In this document: positions 29,421 to 35,106 of the stretch, in pieces
Position numbering within the stretch: the stretch's first letter is position 1
How the letters are laid out: each line of letters starts with the position of its first letter
Position numbers and translations under genes: made by a program
The notes under the pieces: model-generated
Databases searched by the model: none
Told to the model about the DNA's origin: nothing
What the model saw: the letters and a program-made list of their open reading frames with translations, nothing else
Assembly (NCBI GenBank): GCA_030374735.1
Contig: JASCIV010000170.1
Location: 1-35,106, forward strand
Length of the DNA stretch: 35,106 nucleotides
Source of the DNA: Gracilaria caudata
Taxonomy: Eukaryota > Rhodophyta > Florideophyceae > Gracilariales > Gracilariaceae
Direction of reading: 5' to 3'

Positions 29421-30239
29421 AAACTTCCATTCAAGACAAACTAATCGATTTGGCTCGACGTTTGCCCTGAAGTTAGGGCGTTGTCGAAAAACAAATCCGT
29501 TCTCTCAGTTTGATTTCGTGCGTATCTAGCACATGCAGCCCTCACGACGGCCGCCACTGTGCTTGTCGGCGCCGTCTGGACGAGCAACCTCCCCGGAGAC
29601 CAAAAAACTGGACCACGGTGACCGCCTTTGTGTTCCAACCCCAAGGTTGTTGGAAATTGAGCACAACAGTGACAGATCTGGACTCAACCCGCTGTTGTAC
29701 ACTGACGGAAACCGTTTCGAAACCCAAATAAGCCAGCCCCGCAGCAGCATCTCTATTTAGCACAGTCTCTAATACTCAGTTAAACTCACAGCTCGTCGCT
29801 CAGTATATATATGATTAACATACCTCGTCTAGCTTGCGCCACGAAATACTGCTACCTGTTTGCTCGGATGCATCTTGTTTCCTATAACCTTCTTTGGTAA
29901 TCACAATTTGGTGTATTGCAAATCGTACTCATAGACTATATTGACATAGCTGGTACATATGCACCGTACTTAAGGCTTCTAGAACTATCCGTATTATATG
30001 ATCCTAAACAGGCCATAGGTAATGTGAGGCAAAGCACTCTGGGCTGATGTAGCATTTATTCGACGGGGTCTCTCGTACTTGTACAACTGATTCTTGCTAG
30101 TCCCACTATCTTTTTGGGTATGAAAGTCAACAGGCGAAATCATTCATCAAACGATTTTGAACACTAACGTTTCTAATTCTAAATGTTTTCTGGTACCAGG
30201 CCTATCAACCGTTTCGGTGTAAATCTCGACAGTTAAGTA
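29421..30239. other. intergenic, no gene recognised
   Basis: Overlapping frames on both strands around 29530-29760 have no start context or domain. The rest is AT-rich without visible structure. Confidence 0.3.
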
Positions 30240-30965
30240 TCACCTTCTCCTATGAGTCCTCACATGCTCTGCGTAATAGACAAGTGAAATTCTCTCTCTG
30301 CAGATTGGACAAAGATGCCGTTGTGTGTGAGTTTGCAAGTGAGCCATTACTGTTCGACGATCAGTAGCAGTAAACCTACACCGAGTGCATTGAAACATAT
30401 TTTCCTGGTCATGAACATTGCAAACATGATGTCGAAGAGCGGCAAGGCGTGTGTATTTCTTCGGACAGTGAGGGCAATGAACTTGATGAGTTGAACTTGA
30501 AGCACCTGCTGCTGAAGAAGGTCGAGATGACGCATTTGGTGCTGAACTGCATGAAGGCGCAAGTGCCATTAGCTGTGCAGCTGCAACCAAAACCTCTGGA
30601 TCCTCTGACCTAGATTACTGAGCTGTTGCCTCAAACTCAGCCGCAGCGGTGGACGCTGATGCTTGCATAGCTCCAACCTCCGCAACTGCATCCGCTCTTG
30701 GAGCCGTCATATCCCCGCCCGCTGTACTGGGCACCGCAGAACTCGCAGGGTTATTCGTGGCATGATTATGGCATGCTTGGTTCGCAGCTGTTATCACTGA
30801 ACTGGCTTGTTCTGGCGCTCGCGAACGATGAGATGACCGATTATGTCCGCGCTCACGTTTCTTCGATTTTTTCGCTCTGCCTACATTTCTCACGCCCAGC
30901 TCTTTTCTATTTCCAGTAGGGGGCCTGCCATCGCCGCCGGAAGAATTTTGGGGGTGGTTGTTCAT
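30240..30965 (-). pseudogene. C2H2 zinc-finger protein interrupted by an in-frame TAA
   Basis: One minus-strand frame runs from ATG 30965 to 30240, 241 codons, with a single TAA at 30617-30615. The N-terminal part has a basic nuclear-localisation-like stretch (RAKKSKKRERGH, about 30-41) and a low-complexity Ala/Ser/Thr region. Downstream are three C2H2 fingers: CPHC-x12-H-x5-H, CTRC-x12-H-x3-H and CPIC-x11-H-x3-H, typical of DNA-binding nuclear factors. Because the frame stays open for 123 codons after the stop, the break looks recent. It may be a nonsense mutation, stop readthrough, a sequencing error, or two proteins (the next ATG is at 30569). A TAAATATT box lies about 90 bases upstream. 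Confidence 0.6.
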
Positions 30966-31192
30966 GATTGGCTACAATGAAGCTTTGATCTCGTTTGAAT
31001 AAGAGAAGTGGATCAGAATTGGAGAAAGGGGGGATTGGGTGAAGAAGCCCACCAATATTTATGTTACTTCAAACTTCTTTCGGCCAGCGTCTGAGTATGA
31101 ACTTTGAAGAGACATTTAGCTTTTTTGGAACGACTAAGGCGTACGTTGAATGCGGTCAAATGGTTATCATAAGATGTACGTGAATGCTGAAG

Positions 31193-31693
31193 ATCATGGG
31201 CAGGGGTTCCGAGCAATATATTGCTATTGCAATATATTGCAATATGCAATATCAATATCCTATTGCAAGCTGTTAACCTATTGCAATGAATATTGCAGTT
31301 TGTGTATGAATTGCAATAAGTATTGCAAAAACGTTTAATATTGGTACCAGTATTGCTTTTCAGATTCGATGTTGACATTCTCGTACAATTTGCGTTGTCT
31401 ATCTATGCTTGCTATGGCACAGAGCCTGGAGCAATTCCAACAGTTTTTGCTTCTTCTCTTTATGTTTCAAATGGCTTTTGCTGGTAATAAACAAATAATT
31501 TTGTTCCCGGTTGTGTACAATATAATATTGCAGGCATATTGCATTTCTCTTAGGCTATTGCAATGATATTGCAAACTTTCATGTGTATTGCAATATGTAT
31601 TGCAGTTAAAAACGAACGGGCAATATATATTGCTTATTGCATTTTCATGTGCAATATATTGCAATTTTATTGTCGGTAGCCCTGATTCATGGG
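31193..31693. mobile_element. hAT-like MITE with palindromic TATTGCAATA arrays
   Basis: The element spans 31201-31684 (484 bp). Its ends are inverted repeats: CAGGGGTTCCGAGCAATA on the left, and CAGGGCTACCGACAATAA as the complement of the right end. CAGGG-type termini and 8-bp target duplications are hAT hallmarks. Here ATCATGGG (31193-31200) faces ATTCATGGG (31685-31693), an 8-bp duplication with one extra T. The outer 130-150 bp on each side are packed with TATTGC/GCAATA words, including the perfect palindrome TATTGCAATA, while the middle 180 bp lack them. No transposase frame is present, so it is non-autonomous. Subterminal arrays of short motifs are known transposase-binding sites in hAT elements. 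Confidence 0.75.
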
Positions 31694-32340
31694 TGAGCTT
31701 TTTAAGAGTTGGAAACATTTTGTCCTAGGGAATTTTAGTGGTTTAAGTTCGAAATGGCATAGAGTTAAGCATCATCAAATCAAACCTCTTCAATTTTTGA
31801 ACGACCCCAATCGTTGAACCTCCCTGACTTCTACAGTGAATTAAACTTAAACAGCTTGAAGTTCCGCTACGCCTCAAAGCTGTCTAATTTCAAACGGATG
31901 AACTCCTGTCATGTTGCGCGTCTATATCTTGGGCGATCTAGAATTTTTGTTCAAACAAACAATGATCAGTGTGTTCTGAACCAAACTTTATAGGAATCTA
32001 CGGAGATCCATTTCTCTATTTCAAGTCGTCTTTTTTCCTAACACAATTGCATATTTCATTCATTAATGAGCCATAGCACGTAACTTTGTCGAAAAGGAAC
32101 ATAATGCACTCCCGCTTCGCTTGCTCTCGTCTACGCTCTTTCTAAACCAAATTCAGGCCAACAGAGAGGAAATCAAAGGTATTCGCGATTTCCCAATACA
32201 CCACGAATGAAAAAAAATGATACGCTGTTATGTTTTCAACAAGTTTGAGAACTACATGCGACGAGAAGTGTTTAACTCACCTCGTAGAGCGTTCTTTTTA
32301 CATTTTTCTGGGCAAAATGGCTTGTAGTTAGTGAAATGCT
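31694..32340. other. intergenic, no gene recognised
   Basis: AT-rich, with short frames only. I see no structure worth naming. Confidence 0.3.
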
Positions 32341-32445
32341 GAGCTCTACTTCGAAGGAAGGTGTTACGAGGAACACGGAATGAACGGCACAATGGCTCTA
32401 CATCCGGAAGATGGTACGCCGTGCTTTTACTGTTCAGATGTCTAG
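32341..32445 (+). pseudogene. short coding remnant shared with 23934-24149
   Basis: ELYFEGRCYEEHGMNGTM and HPEDGTPCFYCSDV, then TAG. DNA similarity to the 23.9 kb copy is clear over about 60 bases (TACGAGGAACAC against AACGAGGAACAC) and weaker for another 60. No start codon near. Confidence 0.35.
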
Positions 32446-33650
32446 CATAGGCTCTGGTTGTGACGTCGCGCCATCTAATGACATGCTTTGGTCGTCAGCC
32501 TGTTTTATGGTTGAAACTAAGCTCAATTTAGAGAAATGCTAACCTCAACCCACCTCATTCGCTCTACGTCAAACCTTTTATTTTGCAGTTCCAACTACCG
32601 ACTCGGGCCAAGACTTCTTCGAAGAAGAATGACGAAGATGGTTGATTTAATCGGCGTGACTCTGTCTCAAAGTGATCGCTATTCTCAGATAGAGCGGAGC
32701 TGAAGATCGATATCTAGGTTTCAGCAAGTTGTCGGCGAATGCTGTCGCGCCTACATGCACTCTTGATACGCGCAAGACGACGATCCAGTCCGCCAATGAC
32801 GGTTTCGGGTAGTTAACACCATATAATCGACCGTCAGTAGCATGGCAGCAGCATCATTTCGGGATCTATGGAGCACAAGTGGCGAGCAAAGAGCAGACTT
32901 GGGCTTCATAAGTGATAAGTGATCTTAAAATCTCCCCCTTTGTCTTTCAGGGACGATAGACGAAATGGCTGATATGAAAACTGGACTGTACGTGTACACG
33001 TACTTCAAGAACTTTCAGGAGAAGACGCATTCGAAACCTCTAATAGCGTGGTTTTTAGATATATTTTGAACCTACCCTTGGTGGAATTTTGGTGATTCGG
33101 GTGACAGACAAGATGATTTCTTTTTAAAGTCACGATGTCAAGTAACCTGTCAGCGCATGAACCATACCTTTCTGTAACACGTACGAAGGGTAGATAAGAG
33201 GATACCCCATGCAGCATTCCAGGACTTCGGTCCGAGCGAGATTGCACGTCGTGCAGTCGCGCTCATCAGACTTGCGACTAATGACATGGTGAACGTCAGG
33301 CACACCTCCATTCTTGTGTTGCCTCACTAGCAACGAGGACGGTAGAACGCTACGAGATACATTTACCGAGATGTTCACTTTCTGAATGCTTTACATGGTT
33401 TCAAACTAGCAAGCGCATAAGGGAGCTGGTAGTACAGACCGCATTGACATCTCAACATTCTGCATCAAGTGGCGGGGTCACTGTTGAGCGTATCTCCTAA
33501 GACGATTGGTGCAGATGAAACTCGAGATCTGTCCTCTGCGGTCGAATCGTGTTAATTGCTCAAACTTCAAAAACTGGCAACGGCAGAAGCGTGCGCGAGA
33601 CGGTTGTGAAGATCGTGGTTGTAACCGAGTGTACACGCTGGTCACGCAAC
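32446..33650. other. intergenic, no gene recognised
   Basis: Frames at 33005-33378 overlap each other on the minus strand without domains. No promoter or repeat recognised. Confidence 0.3.
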
Positions 33651-34286
33651 CTAGTCTAAAATCGAACATGCAGAACAACAAGAAAGGGAAGGCGGGTAGG
33701 TAGAATCTTGGGAACCGCTCAAAAAAGAACACGGACTACAGCAAGAGCCGAAAGGGGGTCCAACGAAGGGGCGGAAGAGTTGTCTATCAAAACCAAAATC
33801 GGAACCCAGGTTGTGAGTGTGAGAACAAGCGGTCGGTCCTGTGTCATCTTCAGTTGATGTCCAGTGAGTAGATGAAACCAATCCCGAATCGACTTCTGAC
33901 GCTGCAACTTCTGTTCGGTACGTGATCTTGTGATGATTGGTTTCCTCGTCTAATTCTGCGATGAGTAAGACGGCCACATTTTCCGTTGGGGCGATGTTAT
34001 GGAGTGATCTTGAACATGAAAGACGTAATCCACGGCTTGAAAAACAAGATCCTCGAATGCACGTCACAATCACGTAATCGGGAATTGGCTGAGGAATCGG
34101 GGTTTGATCGAGAAGTGGTTCAGTTGAAGGAAAGATAGAAGGTGGTTCGGATGTGAACGGTTCTTCCGATAGTGGGATGTCAGTGGGGGCAGGAGAAAAG
34201 ACCGTGTTTGGGCTGAATGGAACGGAATTGACTGAAGAAGGTTTGCTGAGGAAGATGGTTGCGATCACGATCCATAGTAGAGCCAT
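33651..34286 (-). CDS. secreted ten-cysteine protein (CC-x2-C family), copy 3
   Basis: 211 residues from ATG 34286; an upstream in-frame GTG at 34316 is not used, since a TATA box lies at 34422 and MALLWIVIATIFLSKPSSVN is a good signal peptide. A Pro/Ser/Thr/Glu-rich linker (about 22-70) follows. The core has C76-x4-C81-x9-C91, AVLLIAELD, ITYRTEV, HWTST and C154, then PFGSCCSPCSFLSG (182-186) and PPSLSCCSAC (203-207). It is closest to copy 1: both share VLLI, TYR-x-EV and CSF-x-SG before the last knot, with 16 residues between the knots. Presumably extracellular; function unknown. It lies 18 kb from copy 2, with decayed relatives between. Confidence 0.76.
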   Translation of the reverse strand: MALLWIVIATIFLSKPSSVNSVPFSPNTVFSPAPTDIPLSEEPFTSEPPSIFPSTEPLLDQTPIPQPIPDYVIVTCIRGSCFSSRGLRLSCSRSLHNIAPTENVAVLLIAELDEETNHHKITYRTEVAASEVDSGLVSSTHWTSTEDDTGPTACSHTHNLGSDFGFDRQLFRPFVGPPFGSCCSPCSFLSGSQDSTYPPSLSCCSACSILD

Positions 34287-34414
34287 ATCGTATGGTGATG
34301 TGAAAGTGTCAAGCACTGGAGTAGTAGAATGTTATCGTTTAGAGTAAGGAGAACAAGTCTGGAGATTAAGTGATACAAAAGATATGTCTCTATTTTGTTC
34401 TGCACCCATGTCTC

Positions 34415-34422
34415 TTATAAAC
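34415..34422 (-). promoter_or_regulatory. TATA box of secreted gene copy 3
   Basis: TTTATAAG-type box on the minus strand, about 136 bases before the ATG at 34286. Confidence 0.55.
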
Positions 34423-34429
34423 ACCCAAG

Positions 34430-35106
34430 ACTTCGAGACGATGAGGGAAGGAAGATCGACAGTCTACACGAGGACGAAACTTGCGAGTCCGACAAAGTCT
34501 TTCGTTCACGAAAATCTGCGCGATGTATGATGACAAAGAGAATACGGTGTGTAGCCACGGCAGTTCCAATTCAATTGTGGCATGTTGGGCATTTGGGTTC
34601 GACGAAGCCTGCAATGCAGCTTGACGATACTGGCCCAAACGTGAAGTTGGACACAGAGCTCCTGATGTGACTCTATGGTTAGCTCCTACTGCTCGCCTTC
34701 TCACCATTGAATGCCAAGTTTCCCCTCGAAATCAGTTCTGACTCCACGATGAAGGGTAATGTTGAAGTTACTCACACGCAAATGTAACCTGCATGCTGGC
34801 ACCAAGGACAGGTAACAATGTATTTCAACCATTTGTTGTGATGTCGAAAGTCATTCATGTGTTGTGATGGCAGGCAACGGATGCATTGAATGTTCCAACA
34901 GTAACACATTGGCTCGCGAACAAGTTACGCGAAGCAGTCCGTGCTTCAAACCAACTCGAGACACACATAATAAAACAACGTGTGTGGCTCTGTGCCCCCA
35001 TGACTTCACGTCAATTCGATTCGAATGCATTCTCATGTCAGAAGGGCGTCGACCGCATGGTTAGAAATAGGCTGATCTCTTGTCCGACATCTCAGAGGTG
35101 CTGAAC
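34430..35106. other. intergenic to window end, no gene recognised
   Basis: Overlapping frames on both strands near 34390-34700 and 34850-35100 show no domain. A gene could begin beyond the window. Confidence 0.3.

Noticed and set aside
30591..30617. Microintron removing the TAA in the zinc-finger gene
   Set aside because: No GT-AG pair within reach both keeps the frame and gives a realistic intron length.
31213..31680. CRISPR-like or simple satellite array
   Set aside because: Units are short and self-complementary with irregular spacing, and lie inside inverted CAGGG ends; a MITE explains them better.
1..35106. tRNA and rRNA genes
   Set aside because: I scanned for tRNA B-box (GGTTCGANTCC) words on both strands and found none with a matching A box; no rRNA core sequence seen.

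Overview
This window looks like nuclear DNA of an intron-poor eukaryotic alga. The best fit is a red alga (Rhodophyta), held with moderate confidence. Most recognisable genes are uninterrupted and sit behind clear TATA boxes. Two of them encode nuclear one-helix, high-light-inducible-type (HLIP) chlorophyll-binding proteins. Their Phe-containing N-termini resemble primary-plastid transit peptides, with no ER signal in front, which argues against a secondary plastid. A BED zinc finger and a hAT-like non-autonomous element show transposon activity. Nothing resembles a bacterial operon, and I saw no tRNA, rRNA or CRISPR array.

Layout. 1-5 kb: a BED-finger fragment, a four-helix membrane protein (minus strand) and a probable two-exon small secreted protein (minus). 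5-9.7 kb: an AT-rich gene-poor stretch with a perfect 21-bp hairpin and one frameshifted reading frame. 9.8-15.2 kb: the core of the window, two HLIP genes (plus) alternating with two secreted Cys-rich genes (minus). 15.8-16.9 kb: a duplicated non-coding block, a 112-bp tandem repeat and a small possibly secreted ORF. 17-19.3 kb: nothing convincing. 19.3-25.9 kb: a third, divergent secreted Cys-rich gene plus at least four decayed copies of secreted genes, HLIP promoters and the 14-16 kb block. 26.6-28.9 kb: a 772-residue orphan protein (minus). 30.2-31.0 kb: a C2H2 zinc-finger gene cut by an in-frame TAA. 31.2-31.7 kb: a hAT-like MITE packed with palindromic TATTGCAATA units. 33.6-34.3 kb: another secreted Cys-rich gene (minus).

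The most novel item is the secreted family. Three full-length paralogues share ten cysteines ending in CC-x2-C ... CC-x2-C behind a signal peptide, and a fourth gene is a distant relative. Copies in different states of decay are scattered through the window, so the locus appears to expand and lose members quickly. The HLIP genes have been copied together with their promoter, which carries a CACGTG box and a TATAAAAG box. Promoter fragments also lie at three places without a gene. No function is known to me for the secreted family; its neighbourhood with HLIP genes may be only linkage.
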